Origin: Tupaia tana
Lineage: Eukaryota > Chordata > Mammalia > Scandentia > Tupaiidae
Length of the DNA stretch: 64,000 nt
Direction: 5' to 3'
Assembly: GCA_026018925.1 (NCBI GenBank)
Contig: JAKSZU010000027.1
Location: 310,001 to 374,000 of the forward strand
This document shows positions 47,203 through 59,126 of the stretch, one piece after another. A program made the translations under genes and the position numbers. The notes below the pieces were generated by a model. It made no database searches. It saw only the letters and a list, made by a program, of their open reading frames with translations, and had not been told where the DNA came from. Positions within the stretch are counted from its first letter, which is position 1; each line of letters starts with the position of its first letter.

Positions 47203-48209
47203 TTCAGGTTAGGTTAGGTTTGAACTTTGTTTGAGGGAGTAAGTTTAGGGCTACTGTTAGTTTTCGGTTCAGTGTTACGGTTGGATTTAGCGTGAGGTTC
47301 AGGTTAGGGTTGGGGTCGAGCTTCTGGTGTCCGTCTAGGGTTAGGGTTAGGTGTATGGTTTGATTTAGGCTTCAGGTTATGTTAGGTTTGAACTTAGTTT
47401 GAGGGAGTATGTTTAGGGCTACTGTTAGTTTTCGGGTAACTGTTAGGGTTGGAGTTAGCGTCAGGGCCATTTTAGGGTTGGGGTTGTGCTTAAGGTGTCC
47501 GCCTAGGGTTAGGGTTAGGTCTATGGTTTGAGTTAGGCTTCAGGTTAGGTTAGGTTTGAACTTAGTTTGAGGGAGTAAGTTTAGGGCAACTGTTAGTTTT
47601 CGGTTCAGTGTTACGGTTGGATTTAGCGTGAGAGTCAGGTTAGGGTAGGGGTTCAGCTTAAGGTGTCCGCCTAGGGTTAGGGTTAGGTGTATGGTTTGAT
47701 TTAGGCTTCAGGTTAGGTTAGGTTTGAACTTAGTTTGAGGGAGTAAGTTTAGGGCTACTGTTAGTTTTCGGTTCAGTGTTACGGTTGGATTTAGCGTGAG
47801 GTTCAGGTTAGGGTTGGGGTCGAGCTTCAGGTGTCCGTCTAGGGTTAGGGTTAGGTGTATGGTTTGATTTAGGCTTCAGGTTATGTTAGGTTTGAACTTA
47901 GTTTGAGGGAGTATGTTTAGGGCTACTGTTAGTTTTCGGGTAACTGTTAGGGTTGGAGTTAGCGTCAGGGCCATTTTAGGGTTGGGGTTGTGCTTAAGGT
48001 GTCCGCCTAGGGTTAGGGTTAGGTCTATGGTTTGAGTTAGGCTTCAGGTTAGGGTGGTTTGAACTTAGTTTGAGGGAGTAAGTTTAGGGCTACTGTTAGT
48101 TTTCGGTTCAGTGTTACGGTTGGATTTAGCGTGAGGGTCAGGTTAGGGTAGGGGTTCAGCTTAAGGTGTCCGCCTAGGGTTAGGGTTAGGTGTATGGTTT
48201 GATTTAGAC
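47203..48209 (+). repeat. Three-monomer tandem duplication (504 bp)
   Basis: Copy 1 is 47,203-47,706 and copy 2 is 47,707-48,209, one base short because of AGGGTGGTTTG near 48,053. Shared marks: GGGGTCGAGC at 47,313 and 47,817, the GAGTATGTTTAGGG monomer with GTTAGGGTTGGAG, and AGGGTAGGGGTTCAGC. Copy 2 is also the start of the 10-monomer repeat, so a short duplication sits inside a longer one. Confidence 0.9.
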
Positions 48210-49385
48210 TTCAGGTTAGGTTAGGTTTGAACTTAGTTTGAGGGAGTAAGTTTAGGGCTACTGTTTTTTTTCGGGTAACTGTTACGGTTGGAGTTAGCGT
48301 CAGGTCCAGGTTAGGGTTGGCGTTGAGCTAATGGTGTCCGCATAGGGTTAGGGTTAGGTGTATGTTTTGATTTAGGCTTCAGGTTAGGTTAGGTTTGAAG
48401 TTAGTTTGAGGGAGTAAGTTTAGGCCTACTGTTAGTTTTCGGTTAACTGTTACAGTTGGAGTAAGCGTGAGGGTCAGGTTAGGGTAGGGGTTGAGCTCAA
48501 GGTGTCCGCCTAGGGTTAGGGTTAGGTGTATGATTTGATTAAGGCTTCAGGTTAGGTTAGGTTTGAACTTAGTTTGAGGGAGTAAGTTTAGAGCTACTGT
48601 TAGTTTTCGGTTCAGTGTTACGGTTGGAGTTAGCGTCAGGGTCAGGTTAGGGTTGGGGTTGAGCTTCAGGTGTCCGCCTAGGGTTAGGGTTAGGTCTATG
48701 GTTTGAGTTAGGCTTCAGGTTAGGTTAGGTTTGAACTTAGTTTGAAGGAGTAAGTTTAGGGTTACTGTTAGTTATCGGTTCAGTGTTACGGTTGGAGTTA
48801 GCGTGAGGGTCAGGGTAGGATTGGGGTTGACCTTAAGGTGTCCGCCTAGGGTTAGGGTTAGGTGTATGGTTTGATTTAGGCTTCAGGTTAGGTTAGGTTT
48901 GAACTTAGTTTGAGGGAGTAAGTTTAGGGCTACTGTTAGTTTTCGGTTCAGTGTTACCGTTGGAGATAGCGTCAGGGTAAGGTTAGGGTTGTTGTTCAGC
49001 TTCAGGTGTCCGCCTAGGGTTAGGGTTAGGTCTATGGATTGAGTTAGGTTTCAGGTTAGGTTAGGTTTGAAATTCGTTTGAGGGAGTAAGTTTAGGGCTA
49101 ATGTTAGTTTTCGGTTCAGTGTTATGGTTGGAGTTAGCGTGAGGGTCAGGTTAGGGTAGGGGTTGAGCTTAAGCTGTCCGCCTAGGGTTAGGGTTAGGTG
49201 TATGGTTTGATTTAGGCTTCAGGTTAGGTTAGGTTTGAACTTAGTTTGAGGGAGTAAGTTTAGGGCGACTGTTACTTTTCGGGTAACTGTTATGGTTGGA
49301 GTTAGCGTCAGGGCCAGGTTAGGTTTGGGGTTGAGCTTAAGGTGTCCGCCTAGGGTTAGGGTTAGGTCTATGGTTTGAGTAAGGC
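47707..49385 (+). repeat. Ten-monomer higher-order repeat, copy 1 of 3
   Basis: The ten-monomer unit begins with the GGTCGAGC monomer and ends with a TTTGAGTAAGG end. The class H monomer with CTG followed by eight T (48,261) sits fourth. Other members are the GTTTAGGCCTACTG monomer, the TTTAGAGCTACTG monomer, the GGGTTACTGTTAGTTATCGG monomer and the AGGGTTGTTGTTCAGC monomer. Copy 2 follows 1,679-1,680 bp later. The unit is preceded by a near copy of its first three monomers. Confidence 0.93.
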
Positions 49386-51065
49386 TTCAGGTTAGGTTAG
49401 GTTTGAACTTAGTTTGAGGGAGTAAGTTTAGCGCTACTGTTAGTTTTCGGTTCAGTGTTACGGTTGGATTTAGCGTGAGGTTCAGGTTAGGGTTGGGGTC
49501 GAGCTTCAGGTATCCGTCTAGGGTTAGGGATAGGTGTATGGTTTGATTTAGGCTTCAGGTTATGTTAGGTTTGAACTTAGTTTGAGGGAGTATGTTTAGG
49601 GCTACTGTTAGTTTTCGGGTAACTGTTAGGGTTGGAGTTAGCGTCAGGCCCATTTTAGGGTTGGGGTTGAGCTTAAGGTGTCCGCCTAGGGTTAGGGTTA
49701 GGTCTATGGTTTGAGTTAGGCTTCAGGTTAGGTTAGGTTTGAACTTAGTTTGAGGGAGTAAGTTTAGGGCTACTGTTAGTTTTCGGTTCAGTGTTACGGT
49801 TGGATTTAGCGTGAGGGTCAGGTTAGGGTAGGGGTTCAGCTTAAGGTGTCCGCCTAGGGTTAGGGTTAGGTGTATGGTTTGATTTAGGCTTCAGGTTAGG
49901 TTAGGTTTGAACTTAGTTTGAGGGACTAAGTTTAGGGCTACTGTTTTTTTTCGGGTAACTGTTACGGTTGGAGTTAGCGTCAGGTCCAGGTTAGGGTTGG
50001 CGTTGAGCTAATGGTGTCCGCATAGGGTTAGGGTTAGGTGTATGTTTTGATTTAGGCTTCAGGTTAGGTTAGGTTTGAAGTTAGTTTGAGGGAGTAAGTT
50101 TAGGCCTACTGTTAGTTTTCGGTTAACTGTTACAGTTGGAGTAAGCGTGAGGGTCAGGTTAGGGTAGGGGTTGAGCTCAAGGTGTCCGCCTAGGGTTAGG
50201 GTTAGGTGTATGATTTGATTAAGGCTTCAGGTTAGGTTAGGTTTGAACTTAGTTTGAGGGAGTAAGTTTAGAGCTACTGATAGTTTTCGGTTCAGTATTA
50301 CGGTTGGAGTTAGCGTCAGGGTCAGGTTAGGTTTGGGGTTGAGCTTCAGGTGTCCGCCTAGGGTTAGGGTTAGGTCTGTGGTTTGAGTTAGGCTTCAGAT
50401 TAGGTTAGGTTTGAACTTAGTTTGAGGGAGTAAGTTTAGGGTTACTGTTAGTTATCGGTTCAGTGTTACGGTTGGAGTTAGCGTGAGGGTCAGGGTAAGA
50501 TTGGGGTTGACCTTAAGGTGTCCGCCTAGGGTTAGGGTTAGGTGTATGGTTTGATTTAGGCTTCAGGTTAGGTTAGGTTTGAACTTAGTTTGAGGGAGTA
50601 AGTTTAGGGCTACTGTTAGTTTTCGGTTCAGTGTTACGGTTGGAGATAGCGTCAGGGTAAGGTTAGGGTTGTTGTTCAGCTTCAGGTGTCCGCCTAGGGT
50701 TAGGGTTAGGTCTATGGTTTGAGTTAAGTTTCAGGTTAGGTTAGGTTTGAAATTAGTTTGAGGGAGTAAGTTTAGGGCTAATGTTAGTTTTCGGTTCAGT
50801 GTTATGGTTGGAGTTAGCGTGAGGGTCAGGTTAGGGTAGGGGTTGAGCTTAAGCTGTCCGCCTAGGGTTAGGGTTAGGTGTATGGTTTGATTTAGGCTTC
50901 AGGTTAGGTTAGGTTTGAACTTAGTTTGAGGGAGTAAGTTTAGGGCGACTGTTACTTTTCGGGTAACTGTTATGGTTGGAGTTAGCGTTAGGGCCAGGTT
51001 AGGTTTGGGGTTGAGCTTAAGGTGTCCGCCTAGGGTTAGGGTTAGGTCTATGGTTTGAGTAAGGC
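49386..51065 (+). repeat. Ten-monomer higher-order repeat, copy 2 of 3
   Basis: Exactly 1,680 bp. The poly-T class H marker is at 49,941 (48,261 + 1,680), and the GAGTAAGG end marker at 51,057 (49,377 + 1,680). Differences from copy 1 are scattered single bases, such as AAGGTATCCGTCT near 49,508 and GAGGGACTAAG near 49,921. Confidence 0.93.
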
Positions 51066-53249
51066 TTCAGGTTAGGTTAGGTTTGAACTTAGATTGAGGG
51101 AGTAAGGTTAGGGCTACTGTTATTTTTCGGTTCAGTGTTACGGTTGGAGATAGCGTCAGGGTCAGGTTAGGGTTGGGGTTGAGCTTCAGGTGTCCGCCTA
51201 GGGTTAGGGTTAGGTCTATTGTTTGAGTTAGGCTTCAGGTTAAGTTAGGTTTGAACTTAGTTTGAGGGAGTAAGTTTAGGGCTACTGTTAGTTTTCGGTT
51301 CAGTGTTACGGTTGGAGTTAGCGTGAGGGTCAGGTTAGGGTTGGGGTTGAGCTTAAGGTGTCCGCCTAGGGTTAGGGTTAGGTGTATGGTTTGATTTAGG
51401 CTTCAGGTTAGGTTAGGTTTGAACTTATTTTGAGGGAGTAAGTTTAGGGCTACTGTTTGTTTTCGGGTAACTGTTACGGTTGGAGTTAGCGTCAGTTCCA
51501 GGTTAGGGTTGGCGTTGAGCTAATGGTGTCCGCCTAGGGTTAGGGTTAGGTGTATGTTTTGATTTAGGCTTCAGGTTAGGTTAGGATTGAAGTTAGTTTG
51601 AGGGAGTAAGTTTAGGGCTACTGTTACTTTTCGGGTAACTGTTATGGTTGGAGTTAACGTCAGGGCCAGGTTAGGTTTGGGGTTGAGCTTAAGGTGTCCG
51701 CCTAGGGTTAGGTTTAGGTCTATGGTTTGAGTAAGGCTTCAGGTTAGGTTAGGTTTGAACTTAGATTGAGGGAGTAAGATTAGGGTTACTTTTAGTTTTC
51801 GGTTTAGTGTTACGGTTGGAGTAAGAGTCAGGGTCAGGTTAGGGTTGGGGTTGAGCTTCAGGTGTCCGCGTAGGGTTAGGGTTAGGTCTATGGTTTGAGT
51901 TAGGCTTCAGGTTAGGTTAGGTTTGAACTTAGTTTGAGGGAGTAAGTTTAGGGCTACTGTTTGTTTTCGGGTCAGTGTTTCGTTTGGAGTTAGCGTGAGG
52001 GTCAAATTAGCGTAGGGGTTGAGCTTAAGGTGTGCGCCTAGGGTTAGGGTTAGGTGTATGGTTTGATTTAGGCTTCAGGTTAGGTTAGGTTTGAACTTAG
52101 TTTGAGAGAGTAAGTTTAGGGCTACTGTTAGTTTTCGGGTAACTGTTATGGTTGGAGTTAGCTTCAGGTCCAGGATAGGGTTGTGGTTGAGCGTAAGGTG
52201 TCCGCCTAGGGTTAGGGTTAGGTCTATGGTTTGAGTTAGGTTTCAGGTTAGGTTAGGTTTGAACTTAGTTTGAGGGAGTAAGTTTAGGACTACTGTTAGT
52301 TTTCGGTTCAGTGTTACGGTTGGAGATAGCGTCAGGGTCAGGTTAGTGTTAGGGTTGAGCTTAAGTTCTCCGCCTAGGGTTAGGGTTAGGTGTATGGTTT
52401 GATTTAGGCTTCAGGTGAGGTTAGGTTTGAACTTAGTTTGAGGGAGTAAGTTTAGGGCTACTGTTCGTTTTCGGTTCAGTGTTACGGTTGGAGATATCGT
52501 CAGGGTCAGGTTCGGGTTGGGCTTGAACTTCAGTTGTCCGCCTAGGTTTAGGGTTAGGTCTATGGTTTGAGTTAGGCTTCAGGTTCGGTTAGGTTTCAAA
52601 TAAGTTTTAGGGTGTAAGTTTAGGGCTACTGTTAGTTTTCGGTTCAGTGTTACGGTTGGAGTTAGCGTGAGGGTCAGGTTAGGGTTGGGGTTGAGCTTAA
52701 GGTGTCCGCCTAGGGTTAGAGTTAGGTGTACGGTTTGATTTAGGCTTCAGGTTAGGTTAGGTTTGAACTTAGTTTGAGGGAGTAAGTTTAGGGCTACTGT
52801 TAGTTTTCGGTTCAGTGTTACGGTTGGAGATAGCGTTAGGGTAAGGTTAGGGTTGGGGTTGAGCTTCAGGTGTCCGCCTAGGGTTAGTGTTAGGTCTATG
52901 GTTTGAGTTAGGCTTCAGGTTAGGTTAGGTTTGAACTTAGTTTGAGGGAGTAAGTTTAGGCCTACTGTTAGTTTTCGGTTAACTGTTACAGTTGGAGTAA
53001 GCGTGAGCGTCAGGTTAGGGTAGGGGTTGAGCTCAAGGTTTCCGCCTAGGGTTAGGGTTAGGTGTATGATTTGATTAAGGCTTCAGGTTACGTTAGGTTT
53101 GAACTTAGTTTGAGGGAGTAAGTTTAGGGCTACTGTTAGTTTTCGGGTAACTGTTATGGTTGGAGTTATGGTCAGGGCCAGGTTAGGGTTGGGGTTGAGC
53201 TTAAGGTGTCCGCCTAGGGTTAGGGTTAGGTCTATGGTTTGAGTTAGGC
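51066..53249 (+). repeat. Mosaic spacer between ten-monomer copies
   Basis: Thirteen monomers with separate affinities. The GCGTCAGTTCCAGG monomer (51,493) matches 43,431. The GTCAAATTAG monomer (52,001) matches 44,107 at a 47-monomer spacing. The CGTTTTCGG and TTTCAAAT...GGGTGTAAG monomers (52,460-52,620) match 21,559-21,710 and 32,817-32,970. The right part (about 52,750-53,249) matches about 46,700-47,200 at 36 monomers. All pieces join in monomer register. Confidence 0.78.
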
Positions 53250-54929
53250 TTCAGGTTAGGTTAGGTTTGAACTTTGTTTGAGGGAGTAAGTTTAGGGCTA
53301 CTGTTAGTTTTCGGTTCAGTGTTACGGTTGGATTTAGCGTGAGGTTCAGGTTAGGGTTGGGGTCGAGCTTCAGGTGTCCGTCTAGTGTTAGGGTTAGGTA
53401 TATGGTTTGATTTAGGCTTCAGGTTATGTTAGGTTTGAACTTAGTTTGAGGGAGTATGTTTAGGGCTACTGTTAGTTTTCGGGTAACTGTTAGGGTTGGA
53501 GTTAGCGTCAGGGCCATTTTAGGATTGGGGTTGTGCTTAAGGTGTCCGCCTAGGGTTAGGGTTAGGTCTATGGTTTGAGTTAGGCTTCAGGTTAGGTTAG
53601 GTTTGAACTTAGTTTGAGGGAGTAAGTTTAGGGCAACTGTTAGTTTTCGGTTCAGTGTTACGGTTGGATTTAGCGTGAGGGTCAGGTTAGGGTAGGGGTT
53701 CAGGTTAAGGTGTCCGCCTAGGGTTAGGGTTAGGTGTATGGTTTGATTTAGGCTTCAGGTTAGGTTAGGTTTGAACTTAGTTTGAGGGAGTAAGTTTAGG
53801 GCTACTGTTTTTTTTCGGGTAACTGTTACGGTTGGAGTTAGCGTCAGGTCCAGGTTAGGGTTGGCGTTGAGCTAATGGTGTCCGCATAGGGTTAGGGTTA
53901 GGTGTATGTTTTGATTTAGGCTTCAGGTTAGGTTAGGTTTGAACTTAGTTTGAGGGAGTAAGTTTAGGCCTACTGTTAGTTTTCGGTTAACTGTTACAGT
54001 TGGAGTAAGCGTGAGGGTCAGGTTAGGGTAGGGGTTGAGCTCAAGGTGTCCGCCTAGGGTTAGGGTTAGGTGTATGGTTTGATTAAGGCTTCAGGTTAGG
54101 TTAGGTTTGAACTTAGTTTGAGGGAGTAAGTTTAGAGCTACTGTTAGTTTTCGGTTCAGTGTTACGGTTGGAGTTAGCGTCAGGGTCAGGTTAGGGTTGG
54201 GGTTGAGCTTCAGGTGTCCGCCTAGGGTTAGGGTTAGGTCTATGGTTTGAGTTAGGCTTCAGGTTAGGTTAGGTTTGAACTTAGTTTGAAGGAGTAAGTT
54301 TAGGGTTACTGTTAGTTATCGGTTCAGTGTTACGGTTGGAGTTAGCGTGAGGGTCAGGGTAGGATTGGGGTTGACCTTAAGGTGTCCGCCTAGGGTTAGG
54401 GTTAGGTGTATGGTTTGATTTAGGCTTCAGGTTAGGTTAGGTTTGAACTTAGTTTGAGGGAGTAAGTTTAGGGCTACTGTTAGTTTTCGGTTCAGTGTTA
54501 CGGTTGGAGATAGCGTCAGGGTAAGGTTAGGGTTGTTGTTCAGCTTCAGGTGTCCGCCTAGGGTTAGGGTTAGGTCTATGGATTGAGTTAGGTTTCAGGT
54601 TAGGTTAGGTTTGAAATTAGTTTGAGGGAGTAAGTTTAGGGCTAATGTTAGTTTTCGGTTCAGTGTTATGGTTGGAGTTAGCGTGAGGGTCAGGTTAGGG
54701 TAGGGGTTGAGCTTAAGCTGTCCGCCTAGGGTTAGGGTTAGGTGTATGGTTTGATTTAGGCTTCAGGTTAGGTTAGGTTTGAACTTAGTTTGAGGGAGTA
54801 AGTTTAGGGCGACTGTTACTTTTCGGGTAACTGTTATGATTGGAGTTAGCGTCAGGGCCAGGTTAGGTTTGGGGTTGAGCTTAAGGTGTCCGCCTAGGGT
54901 TAGGGTTAGGTCTATGGTTTGAGTAAGGC
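53250..54929 (+). repeat. Ten-monomer higher-order repeat, copy 3 of 3 (detached)
   Basis: Exactly 1,680 bp, lying 3,864 bp (23 x 168) after copy 2. Markers are TCGAG at 53,363 (49,499 in copy 2), CTG plus poly-T at 53,805 (49,941) and GAGTAAGG at 54,921 (51,057). The 2.2 kb between copies 2 and 3 relates instead to the 43-44 kb, 21-22 kb and 46-47 kb regions, so it was inserted or the unit was re-copied at a distance. Confidence 0.92.
53754..53921 (+). repeat. Class H monomer (example)
   Basis: Class H is defined by a G(T)n or GTTTGTTTTCGGG block at offset 54-66, GCGTCAGGTCCAGG, GGTTGGCGTTGAGCTAATGG at 107-126 and TGTATGTTTTGATTTAGG at 150-167. Copies lie near 2,124, 2,963, 24,800, 37,910, 39,756, 40,600, 41,938, 42,610, 43,450, 44,960, 48,310, 50,000, 51,500, 53,860 and 55,879. 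Most therefore sit between 37 and 56 kb. The three copies at 2,124, 2,963 and 55,879 form a subclass with GGCATTG, a changed CCGCC block and GGCTACAGG just downstream. Confidence 0.85.
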
Positions 54930-55475
54930 TTCAGGTTAGGTTAGGTTTGAACTTAGTTTGAGGGAGTAAGTTTAGAGCTACTGTTAGTTTTCGGTTCAGT
55001 GTTACAGTTGGAGTTAGCGTCAGGGTCAGGTTAGGGTTGGGGTTGAGCTTCAGGTGTCCGCCTAGGGTTAGGGTTAGGTCTATGGTTTGAGTTAGGCTTC
55101 AGGTTAGGTTAGGTTTGAACTTAGTTTGAGGGAGTAAGTTTAGGGTTACTGTTAGTTATTGGTTCAGTGTTACGGTTGGAGTTAGCGTGAGGGTCAGGGT
55201 AGGATTGGGGTTGACCTTAAGGTGTCCGCCTAGGGTTAGGGTTAGGTGTATGGTTTGATTTAGGCTTCAGGTTAGGTTAGGTTTGAACTTAGTTTGAGGG
55301 AGTAAGTTTAGGGCTACTGTTAGTTTTCGGTTCAGTGTTACGGTTGGAGATAGCGTCAGGGTAAGGTTAGGGTTGTTGTTCAGCTTCAGGTGTCCGCCTA
55401 GGGTTAGGGTTAGGTCTATGGTTTGAGTTAGGTTTCAGGTTAGGTTAGGTTTGAAATTAGTTTGAGGGAGTAAGT
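54930..55475 (+). repeat. Extra half-unit after ten-monomer copy 3
   Basis: Three monomers and part of a fourth repeat 54,090 to about 54,635 at exactly 840 bp. TTTAGAGCTACTG markers are at 54,135 and 54,975 (position of GAGCTA), followed in both by the TTATCGG or TTATTGG monomer and the GTTGTTGTTCAGC monomer. The match ends inside a monomer near 55,475, where it switches to a class D sequence, so another chimeric monomer lies here. Confidence 0.88.
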
Positions 55476-56104
55476 TTAGGGCTACTGTTAGTTTTCAGTT
55501 CAGTGTTACGGTTGGATTTAGCCTCAGGGTCAGGTTAGTGTTGGGGTTAAGCTTAAGGTGTCCGACTAGGGTTAGGGTTAGGTCTATTGTTTGAGTTAGG
55601 CTTCAGGTTAGGTTAGGTTTGAACTTAGTTTGAGGGAGTAAGTTTAGGGCTACTCTTAGTTTTCGGTTCAGTGTTACGGTTGGAGATAGCGTCAGGGTCA
55701 GGTTAGGGTTGGGGTTGAGCTTCAGGTGTCCGCCTAGGGTTAGGGTTAGGTGTATGGTTTGAGTTAGGCTTCAGGTTAGGTTACGTTTGAAATTAGTTTG
55801 AGGGAGTAAGTTTAGGGCTACTGTTTGTTTTCGGGTAACTGTTATGGTTGGAGTTAGCGTCAGGTCCAGGTTAGGGTTGGCATTGAGCTAATGGTGTACT
55901 CCTAGGATTAGGGTTAGGTGTATGTTTTGATTTAGGCTACAGGTTAGGTTAGGTTTGAAATTAGTTTGAGGGAGTAAGTTTAGGGCTACTGTTAGTTTTC
56001 GGTTCAGTGTTAGGGTTCGATTAGCTTGAGGGTCAGGTTAGGGTTGGGGTTGAGCTTAAGGTGTCCGCCTAGGGTTAGGGTTAGGTGTATGGTTTGATTT
56101 AGGC

Positions 56105-57112
56105 TTCAGGTTAGGTTAGGTTTGAACTTAGTTTGAGGGAGTAAGTTTAGGGCTACTGTTAGTTTTCGGTTCAGTGTTACGGTTGGATATAACGTCAGGG
56201 TCACGTTAGGGTTGGGGTTGAGCTTCAGGTGTCCGCCTATTGTTAGGGTTAGGTCTATGGTTTGAGTTAGGCTTCAGGTTAGGTTAGGTTTGAACTTAGT
56301 TTTAGGGAGTAAGTTTAGGGCTACTCTTAGTTTTCGGTTCAGTGTTACGGTTGGAGATAGGGTCAGGGTCAGGTTAGGGTTGGGGTTGAGCTTCAGGTGT
56401 CCGCCTAGGGTTAGGGTTAGGTCTATGGTTTGAGTTAGGCTTCAGGTTAGGTTAGGTTTGAACTTAGTTTGAGGGAGGAAGTTTTGGTTTACTGTTAGTT
56501 TTCGGTTAATTGTTATGGTTGGAGTAAGCGTCAGGGTCAGGTTAGGGTAGGGTTTAAGCATAAGGTGTCCGCCTAGGGTTAGGGTTAGGTCTATGCTTTG
56601 ATTTAGTCTTCAGGTTAGGTTAGGTTTGAACGTAGTTTGAGGGAATAAGTTTAGGGCTACTCTTAGTTTTCGGTTAACTGTTACGGGTGGAGTAAGCGTC
56701 ACGGTAAGTTTAGGGTGTTGGTTAAGCCTAAGGTGTCCGCCTAGGGTTAGGGTTAGGTCCATGGTTTGATTTAGGCTCCAGGTTAGGTTATGTTTGAACT
56801 TAGTTTGAGTGAGTAAGTTTCGGGCTACTGTTATTTATCGGTTGAGTGTTACGGTTGGATATAACGTCAGGGTCACGTTAGGGTTGGGGTTGAGCTTCAG
56901 GTGTCCGCCTATAGTTAGGGTTAGGTCTATGATTTGAGTTAGGCTTCAGGTTAGGTTAGGTTTGAACTTAGTTTGAGCGAGTAAGTTTAGGACTACTCTT
57001 AGTTTTCGGTTCAGTGATATGGTTGGAGTTAGCCTGGATGTCAGGTTAGGGTTGGGGTTGAGCTTAAGGTGTCCGCCTAGGGTTAGGTTTAGGTGTATGG
57101 TTTGATTTAGGC
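56105..57112 (+). repeat. Four-monomer period duplication (672 bp)
   Basis: GGTTGGATATAACGTCAGGG lies at 56,181 and 56,853, exactly 672 apart, and both are followed by GTCACGTTAGGG and a disrupted CCTAGG (CCTATTG or CCTATAG). The next monomer pair shares CTACTCTTAG but has diverged further. This is an older duplication than those in domain III. Confidence 0.78.
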
Positions 57113-59126
57113 TTCAGGTTAGGTTAGGTTTGAACTTAGTTTGAGGGAGTAAGTTTAGGGCTACTGTTAGTTTTCGTTTAACTGTTACGGTTGGAGCAAG
57201 CGTCAGGGTCAGGTTAGGTTGGGGGTTAAGCATAAGGTGTCCACTAGGGTTAGGGTTAGGTTTGTGGTTTGAGTTAGGCTTCAGGTTATGTTAGGTTTGA
57301 ACTTAGTTTGAGGGAGTAAGTTTAGGGCTACTGTTAGTTTTCGGTTCAGTGTTTCGGTTGGAGTTAGCGTGAGGGTCAGGATAGGGTTGGGGTTTAGCTT
57401 AAGGTGTCCGCCTAGGGTTAGGGTTAGGGGTATGGTTTGATTTAGGTTTCAGGTTAGGTTAGGTTTGAACTTAGTTTGAGGGAGTAAGTTTAGGGCTACT
57501 GTTAGTTTTCGGTTCAGTGTTACGGTTGGAGATAGCATCAGGGTCAGGTTAGGGTTGGGGTTGAGCTTAAGGTGTCTGTCTAGGGTTAGGGTTAGGTCTA
57601 TGGTTTGAGTTAGGCTTCAGGTTAGGTTAATTTTGAACTTAGTTTGAGGGAGTAAGTTTAGGGCTACTCTTAGTTTTCGGTTCAGTGTTACGGTTGGAGA
57701 TAGCGTCAGGGTCAGGTTAGGGTTGGGGTTGAGCTTCAGGTGTCCGCCTAGGGTTAGGGTTAGGTCTATGGTTTGAGTTAGGCTTTAGGTTGGGTTAGGT
57801 TGGAACTTAGTTTGAGGGAGTAAGTTTAGGGCTACTGTTAGTTTTCGGTTCAGTGTTACGGTTGGAGATAGCGTCAGGGTCAGGTTAGCGTTGGGGTTGA
57901 GCTTCAGGTGTCCGCCTAGGGTTAGGGTTAGGTCTATGGTTTCAGTTAGGCTTCAGGTTAGGTTAGGTTTGAAGTTAGTTTGAGGGAGTAAGTTTAGGGC
58001 TACTGTTTGCTTTTGGTTCAGTGTTACGGTTGGAGTTAGCGTCAGGGTCAGGTTATGGTGGGGGTTAAGCATAAGGTGTCCGCCTAGGGTTAGGGTTAGG
58101 TGTATGATTTGATTTAGGCTTCAGGTTAGGTTAGGATTGAACTTAGTTTGAGGGAGTCAGTTTAGGGCTACTGTTACTTTTCGGTTAACTGTTACGGTTG
58201 GAGTAAGCGTCTGGGTCAGGTTAGGTTTGGGGTTGAAATTAAGGTATCCGCCTAGGCTCAGGGTTAGGTGTATGGTTTGATATAGGCTTCAGGTTAGGTT
58301 AGGTTTGAACTTAGTTTGAGGGAGTAAGTTTAGGGATACTGTTAGTTTAAGTTTAACTGTTACGTTTGGAGTAAGCGTCAGGGTCAGGTTTGGTGGGGGT
58401 TAAGCATAAGGTGTCCGCCAAGGGTTAGGGTTAGGTCTATGGTTTCATTTAGGCTTCAGGTTAGGTTAGGATTGAACTTAGTTAGAGGGAGTAAGTTTAG
58501 GGCTACTGTTAGTTTTCGGTTCAGTGTTATGGTTGTAGATAGCGTGAGGGTCAGGTTACGGTTGGGGTTGAGCTTAAGGTGTCCGCCTAGGGTTAGGGTT
58601 ACGGCTATCGATTGAGTTAGGCTTCAGGTTAGGTTAGGTTTGAACTTAGTTTGAGGGAGTAAGATTAGGGCTACTGTTAGTTTTCGGTTCAGTGTTATGG
58701 TTGGAGTTAGCGTCAAGGTCAGGTTAGGATTGGGGTTGAGCTTAAGGCGTCTGCCTAGGGTTAAGGTTAGTTCTATGGTTTGAGTTAGTCTTCAGGTTAG
58801 GTTAGGTTTGAACTTAGTTTGAGGGAGTAAGTTTAGGGCTACTGTTAGTTTTCGGGTAACTGTTATGGTTGGAGTTCGCTTCAGGGCCAGGTTAGGGTTG
58901 GGGTTGATCTTAAGTTGTCTGCCTAGGGTTAGGGTTAGGTCTATGGTTTGAGTTTGGGTTCAGGTTAGGTTAGGTTTGAACTTAGTTTGAGGGAGTAAGT
59001 TTAGGGCTACTATTAGTTTCCGGTTCAGTGTTACGGTTGGAGATAGCGTCTGGGTCAGGTTAGGGTTGGGGTTGAGCTTCAGGTGTCCGCCTAGGGTTAG
59101 GGTTAGGTCTATGGTTTGAGTTAAGC

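Larger units (their letters stand above)
37500..56100 (+). repeat. Domain III: class H rich central-right array
   Basis: About 111 monomers. Class H occurs about every 0.7-3 kb, while C-G-D trimers are absent. Monomers with TCTATGGTTTGAG and with TGTATGGTTTGAT ends alternate often. The best-developed higher-order repeat of the window (10 monomers, three copies) is here. No gene or insertion. Boundaries are approximate. Confidence 0.65.
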
